From CAIWHR01 sp963846855 (GTDB taxonomy: Bacteria; Pseudomonadota; Gammaproteobacteria; Burkholderiales; Casimicrobiaceae): a stretch of DNA of 64,000 nt. The stretch lies in the NCBI GenBank assembly GCA_963846855.1, contig CAWJXK010000012.1, forward strand, positions 1-64,000, in the 5' to 3' direction. Both the position numbers and the translations under genes were made by a program. Under the pieces are notes generated by a model. That model saw nothing but the letters and a program-made list of their open reading frames with translations, made no database searches and was not told where the DNA came from. Of this stretch, positions 35,249 through 45,444 are shown piece by piece (position 1 is the stretch's first letter; every line of letters begins with the position of its first letter).

Positions 35249-36424
35249 TCAGGCTGCGAGAATCGGAAGCGCCGGAAATTTTCCGCCGAGCGTCGCCGCG
35301 GACGGCACGCCCCACCATCGCTCCAGCACCGTCGCGTAGACGCCGCGAAAATCGAGCGCGAAGCCCGTGTTGCCGTCACCGCCGAGGCGCGTGAGCGAAG
35401 GCTGCTCTCCATACAGGCCGCCCTGGACCCTGCCGCCGAGCGCGAAATGCACGTTGGCCGTGCCGTGGTCGGTGCCGTTGGAGAGATTTTCCTTCGGCCG
35501 CCTGCCGAATTCCGCGTAGGTCAGCACCAGCGTGTCGTTCCAGCGCCCGAGCTCGATGAGCGCCGCCTTGAGTCCGATGATTCCCGCGGCGAGCTCGCCC
35601 AAGAGTCGTGCCTGGGTCGCGGCCTGTCCCGTATGCGTATCGAACCCGGACAGCGTGATGCGGACGACCGCGACGCCCGACGGCGCGGCGATCACCTCGG
35701 CCGCCGTGCGGATCGCGTTGCCGAACCCGCCTCCCGGAAACTGCGTCGCGAGCGTTCGGCGCGCACCGAGATGTGCCGCCGCCTGCACGATGTCCGCTTC
35801 GACCTTGAGGATGTGCGCCAGCGCGCCGTTGCTCGCGGCACCGTCCGGCGTCGCAAGGCGCGCCTGGCGGAGAAACTGGTCAGGATTCGCGAGCGCGATC
35901 GCGCGTGTGCCGCCTCCGGTGAGCGGGCCGAGGTCCGCGGTGCCGATGATCACGCCGTCCGCCGCGAAGGTCGCAGGGGTCGGCGCGGCCGCGAACGTTC
36001 GCGTGAGCCATCCCTCCCGTAGATATTCCTCGCTCTTCGATGCGGTGTCCCAGATCTCGATCGAGCGGAAATGCGACAGGTTGGGCGCCGGGTAGCCGAC
36101 GCCTTGCAGCACCGCGAGCTCCCGGGCGTTCCAGAGCGGAAGCAGCGGCGCGAGCGACGGATGCAGGCCGGCGCGGTCCGAGAGCGGCACGACCGCATCG
36201 CGCGCGATGGCGAGCTTCGGACGCAACGTGTAATACGCCGGATCCGCGAACGGCACCAGCGTATTGAGACCGTCGTTGCCCCCTTTCAACTCGATGAGGA
36301 CAAGAAGGCGCCGGTAGTCCGCGCCCGCCGGCGCGACCGCGAAGCTCACGCCGGCCGCCGCGCCATTGAGCGCGCAGGCCGTGGCGGCCGACAGTGATGT
36401 CCGGAGGAATTGCCGGCGATCCAT
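35249..36424 (-). CDS. DUF1501 family protein, Tat-exported
   Basis: The 391-residue protein has a twin-arginine start (MDRRQFLRTSLSAATA) and then the DUF1501 domain, a sulfatase/alkaline-phosphatase-like fold: LLVLIELKGGNDGLNTLVPF, LSHFRSIEIWDTAS and NGTDHGTANVHFALGG. It probably acts in the periplasm. It is encoded 14 bp downstream of a DUF1800 gene; the two families co-occur widely and are thought to work together, but no reaction is known. Two adjacent ATG codons (36427, 36424) share a GGGAGA site; the second is annotated. Confidence 0.9.
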   Translation of the reverse strand: MDRRQFLRTSLSAATACALNGAAAGVSFAVAPAGADYRRLLVLIELKGGNDGLNTLVPFADPAYYTLRPKLAIARDAVVPLSDRAGLHPSLAPLLPLWNARELAVLQGVGYPAPNLSHFRSIEIWDTASKSEEYLREGWLTRTFAAAPTPATFAADGVIIGTADLGPLTGGGTRAIALANPDQFLRQARLATPDGAASNGALAHILKVEADIVQAAAHLGARRTLATQFPGGGFGNAIRTAAEVIAAPSGVAVVRITLSGFDTHTGQAATQARLLGELAAGIIGLKAALIELGRWNDTLVLTYAEFGRRPKENLSNGTDHGTANVHFALGGRVQGGLYGEQPSLTRLGGDGNTGFALDFRGVYATVLERWWGVPSAATLGGKFPALPILAA

Positions 36425-36438
36425 CATTTTGTCTCCCC

Positions 36439-38013
36439 TCATTTCAACTCGAACGCGGCATCCTGCAGCAGGCCGCGCACGAGCGTCATCGAGTCGGCGT
36501 TGTAATCGGGCGTCGCCTGCGGCGCGGTCGCCAGCAGCAGCCGCTGCGCCGCACGCGCGCGCGCCGCAGCGGTCGCGCCGGGGAACTGCGCCATCCAGTG
36601 CACGCTGTCGAACTCGAGGCTGGCCATCCCGCGTTCCATCGCGTTCGCGTAGCGGGTCCGGCGGATCTGGTCGATGCCGAGCGCCAGTTGGGATGGCAGC
36701 GGCACGGCGCGCAGCGCGTTCACGTCCACCGCTGCCGCCATGGCGCCGTCCGGCAGCGCGACCATCCTTGCCGGCGCAATGTCGTCGCCGCGCGTGATGC
36801 GTTCGCGAAACTGCTTGCGCGCAAGCAGCGTCGACGCATTGATCCAGGCGTCGCCGCCCGGCCATCCCTTGACGTTCGGCGCCGACATGAGGTTCTGCCC
36901 CATCGATGCGCTGGCGATCGCGAACGGGAGACCGTTCTCCGGCGTGAGCCCGAGCTGGCGCAGCGTTCCCACCACGACCTCGACCGGCGACTTCACCAGC
37001 GCGCCGCGGTTCTCCTTCGCGTAGAACGCATCGCTCGTCAGGAGCTCGCGCAGCGCGACCTTGACTTCGTACCCCGAGTCGCGGAACCGCCGGGCGACCC
37101 GCTCGATCTCGACGGGATCGGGATCCGGCGAGACGAATTCTCGCCACAGCTTCGCGGTGACGAAGGTCGCGACCTCGGGCCGCGCCAGGATGAGGTCGAG
37201 CACCGCGTCGCCGTCGAATTCGCCGCGCTTTCCGAAGACGGTCTTGACGCCGCCGTCGTGAAGGCGCGGGCGGAAGACGAAGGCGCCGGTCTCGCGGTCG
37301 AGGCTCCAGCCGGTGAACGCGCGAGCGGCTTCCTTGATGTCCGACTCGGTGTAGCGGCCCTCGCCCAGCGTGAAGAGCTCCATCACTTCGCGGGCGAAGT
37401 TCTCGTTGGGCGCGCCCTTGCGGTTCTGCACGCTGTCGAGATAGAGCACCATCGCCGGATCCTTGCCGACGGCGTGCAGCATGACGCCGAAGTTGCCGAG
37501 CGCGTTGGCGCGCAGCATCGCGTTCTGCGCAAACATGAGACGCCCGAACGGCACCTTGGGCTGCGCCGAGACGAAGTGGTTGTGCCAGAACAGGGTCATC
37601 CGCTCAGTGAGCGGCGACGGCGTCACGAGCATCTCGTGCATCCACCAGCCGCGGAGCTCCAGCCCCTCGCGCGTGCGCTGCTGCACGAACGCCTTGCGCT
37701 CGGCCTCGGTCGCCGCCTCCGCGCGCGGTCTGCGCAGCGGTCCACGCTCGAAGACGAAGGCGGGCGGCACGGTGACGGCGGAAAGGCGCGCCTCGCGCAG
37801 AAGCTTGTCGACCGCCTCGGCGCGCGTGAGCGGCGCATAGGCGCGAACTTCGGCGTCGCTCGGACCGAAGCCGATGCGGGCAAGCAGGTGGCGGGCGTCG
37901 TCGTAGCCCAATGGTGCGGTCGCTGACGCCAGAGCAGCACACGACGCCAGCATGCAGGCGGCGGCCGCCAGGACGTATGGGTGACGCGGGCAGGAACGTC
38001 GAAGAGCGATCAT
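36439..38013 (-). CDS. DUF1800 family protein, lipoprotein-type signal
   Basis: The 524-residue protein is a DUF1800 member: DDARHLLARIGFGPSD near the start, MTLFWHNHFVSA at ~145, NENFAREVMELFTLGEG at ~200 and NVKGWPGGDAWINASTLL near 395. The N-terminus has a signal with an LASC lipobox, so it may be a lipoprotein. It is the upstream partner of the DUF1501 gene in a two-gene operon. ATG 38013 is chosen because it begins the signal; the open frame to 38355 is not protein-like. Confidence 0.88.
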   Translation of the reverse strand: MIALRRSCPRHPYVLAAAACMLASCAALASATAPLGYDDARHLLARIGFGPSDAEVRAYAPLTRAEAVDKLLREARLSAVTVPPAFVFERGPLRRPRAEAATEAERKAFVQQRTREGLELRGWWMHEMLVTPSPLTERMTLFWHNHFVSAQPKVPFGRLMFAQNAMLRANALGNFGVMLHAVGKDPAMVLYLDSVQNRKGAPNENFAREVMELFTLGEGRYTESDIKEAARAFTGWSLDRETGAFVFRPRLHDGGVKTVFGKRGEFDGDAVLDLILARPEVATFVTAKLWREFVSPDPDPVEIERVARRFRDSGYEVKVALRELLTSDAFYAKENRGALVKSPVEVVVGTLRQLGLTPENGLPFAIASASMGQNLMSAPNVKGWPGGDAWINASTLLARKQFRERITRGDDIAPARMVALPDGAMAAAVDVNALRAVPLPSQLALGIDQIRRTRYANAMERGMASLEFDSVHWMAQFPGATAAARARAAQRLLLATAPQATPDYNADSMTLVRGLLQDAAFELK

Positions 38014-38174
38014 CGCGTTGGCTCCGCAGACCGTGCGCGGTGGCCGCTCGGAGGCGCGGTGCGCACGTATGGCTTCAACGGGCCAATCTACCCGGCTGTT
38101 GACACGCCGTCTGTCGCAAGCTGTAACGAGCCGTTTCGGCGCCGGAACGGGCGCCGAGCATCCCGATGGGTCGA

Positions 38175-39050
38175 CTACAGGGTGATGCGGCCGCGGCCGA
38201 GCTCGATCACCCGGCCGGACACCCGGATTCGCCGGTCGCTCGTCAGCTCGAGACCGAGCCGGCACGGCCGGTCGATCTCGTCGCCCTGTGCGATGGCAAG
38301 CCGCTGCGGGAGCGGCGCACCGGTGGCGATCAGCCATCCGCCGAGATTCGCGCACGCGGATCCGGTCCCCGGATCCTCGACGACGGCGCCATATTTGGGG
38401 AAGAAAAAGCGCGCCACGACCGCCGCTGCGTCACCGGCTTTCACGTCCTCACGCGAGCCTCGCGCGAACACGTAGGCCATTGCGCGCTCGCCGTTGGAAC
38501 CGTGGGCCTGCATGAGCTCGCCGTGCGGTGCCGCCCGCAGGACGGCGTCGACCGAGGCCAGCGGGATGATCAGCTGATTCGACCCCGTATTGACCCACAG
38601 CGGCGGCGCGGATGGATCGGGCGCCACGTCGGCCTCGGCGAGTCCCAGCATCGCGGCGAGCTCGGCGCGGCTTGCGCTGACCGTGTTGACCGTCGGCGCG
38701 CCCGCGGTGAGCGTCCAGACGTCGCCGTCCGCCTCGACCGGAATCACGCCTGCGATCATTTCGAGCATCACGCGATCGCCGCCGCCCGCAAGCGCGCGCG
38801 CAACGTGCGCCGTCCCGAGCGTCGGATGGCCCGCGAACGGCATCTCGAACGTCGGCGTGAAGATGCGCACGCGCGCAGTGGCGACCTGCGACGGCAGCAC
38901 GAAGGTCGTCTCCGACAGGTTGAACTGCAGCGCGAGCGCCTGCATCGCTTCGGTGTCGAGTCCCCGGCCATCCTCGAATACCGCGAGCGGATTGCCCGCG
39001 AGCGGCGACTCGGCGAATACGTTGACGATGCGAAACGCGTAGTCGATCAT
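38175..39050 (-). CDS. PhzF-family isomerase-like protein
   Basis: The 291-residue protein belongs to the PhzF/diaminopimelate-epimerase fold: RIVNVFAESPLAGNPLAVF start, LSETTFVLP with the catalytic Glu near 45, FTPTFEMPFAGHPTLGTAHV and EDPGTGSACANLGGWL. PhzF itself acts in phenazine synthesis, but no other phenazine gene is present, so the substrate is unknown. It ends a run of minus-strand genes with mnmH and tesA upstream; its start is four bases from the mnmH stop. Confidence 0.88.
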   Translation of the reverse strand: MIDYAFRIVNVFAESPLAGNPLAVFEDGRGLDTEAMQALALQFNLSETTFVLPSQVATARVRIFTPTFEMPFAGHPTLGTAHVARALAGGGDRVMLEMIAGVIPVEADGDVWTLTAGAPTVNTVSASRAELAAMLGLAEADVAPDPSAPPLWVNTGSNQLIIPLASVDAVLRAAPHGELMQAHGSNGERAMAYVFARGSREDVKAGDAAAVVARFFFPKYGAVVEDPGTGSACANLGGWLIATGAPLPQRLAIAQGDEIDRPCRLGLELTSDRRIRVSGRVIELGRGRITL

Positions 39051-39054
39051 GCCC

Positions 39055-40179
39055 TCACTCCCGGGCCGTTTCGGCAAGTCTCGGCGCGGGGCTCGCCCGG
39101 ACGCGTTCGTCGAGGTCGCGCGCGAGGGCTGCCCATGACGCGGCGTCGATGCCGGTGGGCGTCACGACGATCGCGCCACCCGCGCGCGGAAAATTGCGCT
39201 CGATCGAGCGCGCATACGTCGGATCGTAATGGTCGGCCAGCAGCTCTGCGACCAGCGCATCCCAGTCTCCGGCAACGGCCATCTCGTTCCAGTGCGCGAG
39301 CTTGCTCTTGCCGTGCAGCTCGACCAGCGGCGCGAGGCGGGCGGCAAGCAGCACGGGATCGGCGAGGAAGTGCGTGTACTCCTCCTTGAGCAGCGCCACG
39401 CGTTGCGCCGTCGTCGCGTCGACGCGCACGCAGGCGCTCGCCCGCATCGCCGTCAGCATCGTGCCGGGAATCTCGACGTTGCCGATGCGCTTGCTCTCCG
39501 ATTCGACATAGACCGGCCGGGACGGGTCGAACGCTTCGAGCGTGGCCGCGAGCTCGCTTTCGAACCATTTCTGGGTGGGCTGCGGATGGCCCGGCAGGTC
39601 GCCGAGCAGCGAGCCGCGATGTCGGGCGATCCGCTCGAGATCGAGCGCCTGCGCGCCGTGCGCCGCGAGCGCCTCGATGAGCCGGCTCTTGCCGGAGCCC
39701 GTCAGTCCGCAGATCACTTCGAAGCGCAATCGCGCCGGCAGCGCGTCGAGCTCCGCGCGCACATGGCGCCGGTAGGCCCGGTAGCCGCCCGTGAGCCGCG
39801 CGGCTCGCCAGCCGACTTCGCGCAGGATGGTCGCGAGCGAACGACTGCGCTGACCGCCGCGCCAGCAATAGACGAGCGGCCTCCAGTCGCGTGGTTTGTC
39901 CGCGAACGGGCCTTCGAGCATCGCGGCAATGTTGCGCGCGACGATGGCGGCACCGAGGCGCCGCGCCGCAAAGGGCGACTCCTGCGCGTACATCGTGCCG
40001 ATCCGGGCGCGCTCGGCGTCGCTCAGCACCGGATGATTGGCGGCGCCGGGGATGTGGTCCTCGGCGAATTCCGTCGGGCTGCGCACGTCGATGCGGTCGG
40101 CATGATCGCGGATCGCGTCGACGTCGACCTCGCGCTCGGTGCGCGGATCGGCGCCGGCCGTCGTCGCGTCTGCCGTCAT
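39055..40179 (-). CDS. mnmH: tRNA 2-selenouridine synthase MnmH (SelU)
   Basis: MnmH replaces sulfur by selenium in wobble 2-thiouridine of tRNA. The 374-residue protein has an N-terminal rhodanese domain with catalytic Cys105 (VYCWRGGQRS) and a P-loop domain with Walker A GLTGSGKS (158-165). The ATG overlaps the tesA stop (ATGA), so it is coupled to tesA. The selenium donor would be selenophosphate from SelD, which is not encoded in this window. The neighbourhood with tesA and ybbAP resembles the E. coli ybb region. Confidence 0.93.
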   Translation of the reverse strand: MTADATTAGADPRTEREVDVDAIRDHADRIDVRSPTEFAEDHIPGAANHPVLSDAERARIGTMYAQESPFAARRLGAAIVARNIAAMLEGPFADKPRDWRPLVYCWRGGQRSRSLATILREVGWRAARLTGGYRAYRRHVRAELDALPARLRFEVICGLTGSGKSRLIEALAAHGAQALDLERIARHRGSLLGDLPGHPQPTQKWFESELAATLEAFDPSRPVYVESESKRIGNVEIPGTMLTAMRASACVRVDATTAQRVALLKEEYTHFLADPVLLAARLAPLVELHGKSKLAHWNEMAVAGDWDALVAELLADHYDPTYARSIERNFPRAGGAIVVTPTGIDAASWAALARDLDERVRASPAPRLAETARE

Positions 40180-40862
40180 TTGGGTCGCGCCAGCATCGGC
40201 TGCAGCGCCTTCCACACCGTGTCCAGCATCGTCGTCTGCGCGGCGGCGGCCGGGTGGATCCGGTCGCCCTGGAACATCTCGTTGCGCTCGCCGAAACCGT
40301 CGAACAGTGACTGGACAAACGCCACTTTGTGCGCCTTCGCGACGCTGCCGAAGATCGCGGCGTAGTCGCGGGTGTACGCGGGGCCATAATTGGGCGGCAG
40401 CTGCGTGCCGATCAGCAGCACCTTCGCGCCTGCGCGCTGCGCGTCGCCGACCATCGCGTCGAGATTCGCTCGCGTCGACGCGAGGTCGCCGCCGCGCAAC
40501 CCGTCGTTTCCGCCGAGCTCGATGACGACGATTGCAGGCTTCTCGCGGGCAAGCGCTCCAGGGAGCCGCGCCCGCCCGCCGGCCGTCGTGTCGCCGGTGA
40601 TGCTCGCGTTGACGACGCGATAGGGATATCGCTCTGCTTTCAGGCGCGCGGCGAGCAGCGCAACCCAGCCGGTGCCCTGCGGCAGGCCGTATCCCGCCGA
40701 AATCGAATCGCCGATGACGAGGAGCGCCGGCGCGGAATCTGCGCGGACGCCGGGCGGGAACAGCGCGGCGAGCACCATCAGCATCACGCCGGCGACGCGC
40801 CGCCCGGTGTCACGGCCGCAGCGTGGCATGCGGATGAGGATCGACGAGGGAAGGGGCGACAT
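40176..40862 (-). CDS. tesA: Arylesterase/lysophospholipase TesA-like (SGNH hydrolase)
   Basis: This is a periplasmic multifunctional esterase/thioesterase. The SGNH blocks are present: GDSISAGYG with the nucleophile Ser, Gly in ITGDT, Asn in ELGGNDGLRG and the Asp/His pair in DRIHP. A signal peptide (VAGVMLMVLAALFP, cleavage near GVRADS) indicates export. The start is uncertain: ATGs at 40904, 40883 and 40862 are in frame and none has a clear ribosome binding site. The gene is divergent from an ABC exporter pair, the conserved tesA/ybbA-ybbP arrangement. Confidence 0.9.
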   Translation of the reverse strand: MSPLPSSILIRMPRCGRDTGRRVAGVMLMVLAALFPPGVRADSAPALLVIGDSISAGYGLPQGTGWVALLAARLKAERYPYRVVNASITGDTTAGGRARLPGALAREKPAIVVIELGGNDGLRGGDLASTRANLDAMVGDAQRAGAKVLLIGTQLPPNYGPAYTRDYAAIFGSVAKAHKVAFVQSLFDGFGERNEMFQGDRIHPAAAAQTTMLDTVWKALQPMLARPK

Positions 40863-41050
40863 CAGCGGTGTTTCAAAGTGCATGCGACGACGATTGTAGT
40901 GCATCGCGTTGCCGCGCAGCGCCGGTGCCTTGAACCCGCGTTCGGCATCCCCATGTCGTACGGTACCATCGCATCCTGGACTGTCGGGAGCGTCGCGGTC
41001 CGCACTTGCCCCCCAAGCGCTTTCCCTCGGTCTCTCCGAAAAACCCGATC

Positions 41051-41740
41051 GTGCCTGATCCCATCCTCCGCGCCGCCGGACTCACCAAGACCGTCACCAG
41101 CGGCGACGCGCCGCTTGTCATCCTCGACGACGTGAGCTTCGATGTCGCGCCGGGCGCGTCGGTCGCCGTCGTCGGCGCATCGGGCTCCGGCAAGACGACG
41201 CTGCTGGGATTGCTCGCGGGCCTCGACAACGCGACCTCCGGAGAAGTCTGGCTCGACGGCATTGCGCTCTCGCGAGAGGACGAGGATGCGCGCGCGGCGC
41301 TTCGGCAGCGGCTGCTCGGATTCGTGTTCCAGTCGTTCCAGCTGCTGCCCGCGCTGACCGCGCTGGAGAACGTGATGCTTCCGCTCGAACTGGCCGGCTC
41401 GGCGGATGCGGCAGGTATCGCGCGCGCGTGGCTCGATCGCGTGGGACTCGGCCGGCGCACCACGCATTACCCGAAGCAGCTGTCCGGCGGCGAGCAGCAG
41501 CGGGTCGCCATCGCGCGCGCATTCGCGGGCGAGCCCAAGTTGCTGATGGCCGACGAGCCCACGGGAAATCTCGACAACGCGACCGGCGTCGAAGTCGCCG
41601 ATCTCATGTTCCGCCTGAACCTCGAGCGCGGCACGACGCTCGTGCTCGTCACGCACGACACGGATCTCGCGTCACGCTGCGCGCGCCGCCTGTCGCTCGC
41701 CGCGGGGCGGCTCGTCGGCGACACGAGTGCGCCGGGCTGA
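41051..41740 (+). CDS. ybbA: ABC transporter ATP-binding protein (YbbA type)
   Basis: The 229-residue ATPase belongs to the LolD/MacB-like group: Walker A GASGSGKTT near 45, Q-loop FVFQSFQLLP, signature LSGGEQQRVAIARAF, Walker B LLMADEPTGNLD and the H-loop HDTD. GTG 41051 gives the usual length; a TTG at 41006 is in frame. It pairs with the large FtsX-type permease 13 bp downstream. Together they resemble YbbA-YbbP, divergent from tesA; the transported or extracted substrate is unknown. Confidence 0.92.
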   Translation: MPDPILRAAGLTKTVTSGDAPLVILDDVSFDVAPGASVAVVGASGSGKTTLLGLLAGLDNATSGEVWLDGIALSREDEDARAALRQRLLGFVFQSFQLLPALTALENVMLPLELAGSADAAGIARAWLDRVGLGRRTTHYPKQLSGGEQQRVAIARAFAGEPKLLMADEPTGNLDNATGVEVADLMFRLNLERGTTLVLVTHDTDLASRCARRLSLAAGRLVGDTSAPG

Positions 41741-41753
41741 TCGCGGCATAGCG

Positions 41754-44271
41754 ATGAACACGTTGCGGCTTGCGTTGAGAATGCTCTCCCGCGATTTTCG
41801 CGCGGGCGAGCTCACGGTGCTCTTCGCGGCGCTGGTGCTCGCGGTGGCGAGCTTCGGCACCGTCGGATTCTTCGCCGATCGCGTGAAGGGCGCGCTCACC
41901 CGTCAATCGAATCTGCTGCTCGGGGCCGACGTCCTGATTTCAGGCGACCGGACGCTGCCCGAATCGTTCGCGGCGGAAGCCGTGAAGCGCGGACTCGTGA
42001 CGACGCCGGTGCTGCGTTTCAACAGCATGGTGCAGCGAAGCGTCGATTCGACGGCGTCGTCGGCCTTGCTGGCGGATGTGAAGGCGGTGGCGCCGGGCTA
42101 CCCGTTGCGCGGCGCCATATCACTCACGAGCCCCGACGATGCGGTGCCCGTGATCGCGGCCGGAATTCCGGGGCGTGGCGAAGCATGGCCCGACGCGAGG
42201 CTTGCCGCGCGCCTCGGGGTCGCCGCGGGCGATCGCATCGCGGTCGGCGAAGCCACGCTCAAGGTGACGGCGATCGTCGCGCAGGAGCCGGAGGTATCGA
42301 GCGGTTTGCTGGCGCTCGGACCGCGCCTGCTCATCAATCTCGACGACGTTCCGGCGACGAATCTGCTGCAGCCGGGCAACCGCGCCACGTGGCGGCTCCT
42401 GGTCGCCGACGTCGCGCAGCGTGGCGCGCTCGACGGCTATCTGCGCTGGCTTGCCCCCGAGCTCAAGCCGGGGCAGCGCATGGAGAATGTCCGCGATCTG
42501 CGGCCCGAGGTGCGGCAGACGCTCGAACGCGCCGAGCGATTCCTCGGACTCTCGGCGCTCGTCGCCGTGATCCTCGCGGCAGTGGCGATCGCGCTCGCCG
42601 CGGCGCGCTATCTGCGCCGCCACCTCGACGCCGCGGCGATGATGCGCTGCTTCGGCGCGTCGCGACGCCGCACGCTCGCGCTGTTCGTCCTGCAGTTCGC
42701 CGTGCTTGGCGTGGTCGCGGGGGCCGCCGGCATCGTGCTCGCGCTCGCCGGTGCGCAATTGCTCACCTACTTCCTTGGCAGCATCACCGCAGCGGATCTG
42801 CCCGGACCCGGATTCATGCCGGCGCTCGCGGCGTTCGGCACCGGAGTCCTGTTGTTGTTCGGCTTCGCGCTGCCGCCGCTGGCCGCGCTCGCGGGCGCGC
42901 CGCCGCTGCGCGTCCTGCGGCGTGACCTGCCGCGTCCGCGGCCCGGCGGCATGCTCGCGTACCTCATCGGCGCCTGCGTCATCGCGCTTCTGGTCGGATG
43001 GCAGGCGCAGGACGCCAAGACCGGTGCGATCATGGTCGGCGGCATCGGCGGGCTGCTCGTCGCCGCGGCGCTCGCGGCCTGGGCGGGGATCGCGCTGCTG
43101 AAGCGGCTGCCGCAGCGCGGCGTCACCTGGCGCTTCGGCCTCGCGAACCTGCGCCGGCGCCCGCTCGCGTCGTCGCTGCAGGTCGGAGCGCTTGCGCTCG
43201 GCATGATGGCGCTGCTCCTCCTCACCGTCGTGCGCGGCGACCTGATGCAGAACTGGCGCACGAGCCTGCCGGCCGATGCGCCGAATCATTTCTTCATCAA
43301 CATCATGCCGGACCAGACCGCGGGCGTGCGCGCTGCGCTGGCGCAGGCAGCCGGTCACGAGACGACGCTCTACCCGATGGTCCGCGGGCGCCTGTCCGCG
43401 GTCAACGGCAAGCCCGTCGACACGACGCTCTACGCCGATCTTCGCGCGCGGCGCCTCGCCGAGCGCGAGTTCAACCTGTCGTGGGCGGCGCAGATGCCGC
43501 GCTCGAATCGCATCGTCGCCGGACACTGGTTCGACGGCGCGACCGGAGCCGCCGCCGGCATCTCGATCGAGGACGGCATCGCGGAAACGCTCAAGGTGAA
43601 GATCGGCGACGAATTGACCTTCGACGTCGCCGGCACTCCGGTCGGCGCGAAGATCACCAGCCTGCGCAAGGTCGCGTGGGACAGCTTCCGGCCGAATTTC
43701 TTTGTGCTGTTCGCGCCTGGCGTTCTGGAGGAGCTTCCACAGACCTATCTCGGCGCGGTGCGCGTCGTCGATGCCGGCGGCTCCGGCGCGTGGCTTTCAG
43801 CGCTGGTGCAGCAGTTTCCGAACGTGCTGGCGATCGACGTCGGCGCGATGATCGGGCAGGTCCAGTCGATCATCGAACAGGTCGCGAAGGCGGTCGAGTT
43901 CGTCTTCGTGTTCACCCTGCTGGGCGGCCTTCTGGTGCTGCAGGCGGCCATCGCGGCGACGCAGGACGAGCGGCAATTCGACGCGGCGATCCTGCGCACG
44001 CTCGGCGCCTCGCGGGCGCAGCTCGTCCGCCGCACAGATCGCCGAATTCGTCGTGCTGGGCGCGCTCGCCGGCCTGCTCGCGGCGGCGGGCGCGACCGCG
44101 ACGGGTTACTTCCTCTCGGATCGCGTGTTCCAGATTCCGTTTGCGCCGAACCCGCTGGTGTGGCTGATCGGCATCGCGGGCGGCGCAATCGCCGTGACCA
44201 TCGCCGGCTGGCTCGGCACTCGCGGCACGCTGAAGCAGCCGCCGCTCGCGGTGATCCGGCAGCTCGGCTGA
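41754..44271 (+). pseudogene. ybbP: ABC exporter permease (YbbP/FtsX type), frameshifted near the C-terminus
   Basis: About 839 residues when repaired. The N-terminal helix, a large periplasmic domain, a cluster of helices (~265-420), a second periplasmic domain and a final FtsX/MacB-type helix bundle match YbbP. Near 44028-44035 the frame changes: the sequence reads QLVRRTDRRIRR in the first frame, while the continuation AQIAEFVVLGALAGLLAAAG lies in another, running to TGA at 44269-44271. One extra base or two missing bases would explain it. Left unrepaired, the protein runs to 44345 with an Arg-rich tail and loses the last two helices. The start is ATG 41754. Confidence 0.85.
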
Positions 44272-44341
44272 AATCGAGGATTACGCTTTGGATCCGTCTC
44301 AAGAGAGGTCGCGAGCACTTCTGCCGCTGGGAGAAACTCAC

Positions 44342-44359
44342 ATGATGCGGGAACCGTGA
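44342..44359 (+). other. Five-codon leader ORF overlapping the agmatinase start
   Basis: ATG ATG CGG GAA CCG TGA (44342-44359) follows a good GGGAGAA site (44330-44336). Its stop shares the A of the agmatinase-family ATG (TGATG). It could couple translation of the downstream gene; it may also be chance. Confidence 0.35.
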
Positions 44360-45423
44360 TGGATGCCAAGAAGCTCGAGGCGCTCAGACAGAAATACGCC
44401 GGCACGAAAGGCGCGGATATTTTCAACCCGTCGTTCAAGGCGGTCGCCGCGCAGATATTTTCCAACGCCGACCAAAGAAAATGGCCGTTCGCGGGCGCGG
44501 CGACTTTTCTCGGCCTGTCCTATCGCCCCGAGTTGGCGGCAGCCCCGGACTTCGGCGGTCTCGATGTTGCGCTGATCGGTGTGCCGATGGATCTCGGCGT
44601 CACCAACCGTGCCGGTGCGCGCCTCGGACCGCGCGCGGTGCGGGCCGTGGAGCGGATCGGCCCCTATGAGCACGCGCTGGACATTGCACCATTGCTGCTT
44701 GTAAGTGCCGCGGACGTTGGCGACGTGCCGATGAAGAGCCGATTCAGTCTCGAAGCGTGCCATGCCGATATCGAGGCATTCTTCGGATTGGTTCGCGCGG
44801 CCGGTGTGATCCCGCTCGCGGTCGGCGGCGATCATTCAATCACCTATCCAATCCTCAAGGCGCTGGGCAGGGATCAGCCGGTGGGCATGGTTCACATCGA
44901 CGCGCATTGCGACACCGGCGGCATCTTCGAGGGCTCCAAGTTTCACCATGGCGGCCCCTTCCGGCAGGCCGTCCTGGACGGCGTGCTCGACCCGGAGCGC
45001 TCGATCCAGATCGGCATCCATGGTGGTGCCGAATATCTGTGGGAATTCTCCGCCGACAGTGGCATGACGGTTCTGCACGTGGAGGACGTGGCCGAGACGG
45101 GCGTGCAAGCCGTCATCGAAAAAGCGCGCAAGGTCATCGGCGACGGCCCAACGTACGTGACGTTCGACATCGACGGCATCGATCCCGGCTTCGCGCCGGG
45201 CACCGGCACTCCGGAAGTGGGAGGGTTGACGCCACGCGAAGTGCTCTCGATTCTGCGCGGCATCGCGGGTGCGCAGATCATCGGGGGCGACGTGGTCGAA
45301 GTCGCGCCTCAATACGATGCCACGACCAACACCGCGCAGGTCGCGGCCCAGATGCTGTTCACCGAGCTGTGCCTCATCGCGCTCGCGCCGAGGTTCTCGT
45401 CACGGCTACACCGCGACGAATAG
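44359..45423 (+). CDS. Agmatinase/ureohydrolase family protein
   Basis: Ureohydrolases cleave guanidino groups with a two-metal site. The 354-residue protein has all ligand motifs: GGDHS (~154), HIDAHCD (~176) and FDIDGIDPGFAPGTGTPE (~268). An N-terminal extension of about 60 residues (IFNPSFKAVAAQIF) is seen in longer agmatinase-family members. Agmatine, guanidinobutyrate or guanidine are possible substrates; motifs alone do not decide. A Cys replaces the Thr usual in DAHTD. No polyamine gene is adjacent. Confidence 0.88.
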   Translation: MDAKKLEALRQKYAGTKGADIFNPSFKAVAAQIFSNADQRKWPFAGAATFLGLSYRPELAAAPDFGGLDVALIGVPMDLGVTNRAGARLGPRAVRAVERIGPYEHALDIAPLLLVSAADVGDVPMKSRFSLEACHADIEAFFGLVRAAGVIPLAVGGDHSITYPILKALGRDQPVGMVHIDAHCDTGGIFEGSKFHHGGPFRQAVLDGVLDPERSIQIGIHGGAEYLWEFSADSGMTVLHVEDVAETGVQAVIEKARKVIGDGPTYVTFDIDGIDPGFAPGTGTPEVGGLTPREVLSILRGIAGAQIIGGDVVEVAPQYDATTNTAQVAAQMLFTELCLIALAPRFSSRLHRDE

Positions 45424-45444
45424 CGCGGCGAGTCGCAAACGGTG

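Noticed and set aside
38175..39050. Phenazine biosynthesis locus
   Set aside because: Only a PhzF-like protein is present; no other phz gene lies nearby.
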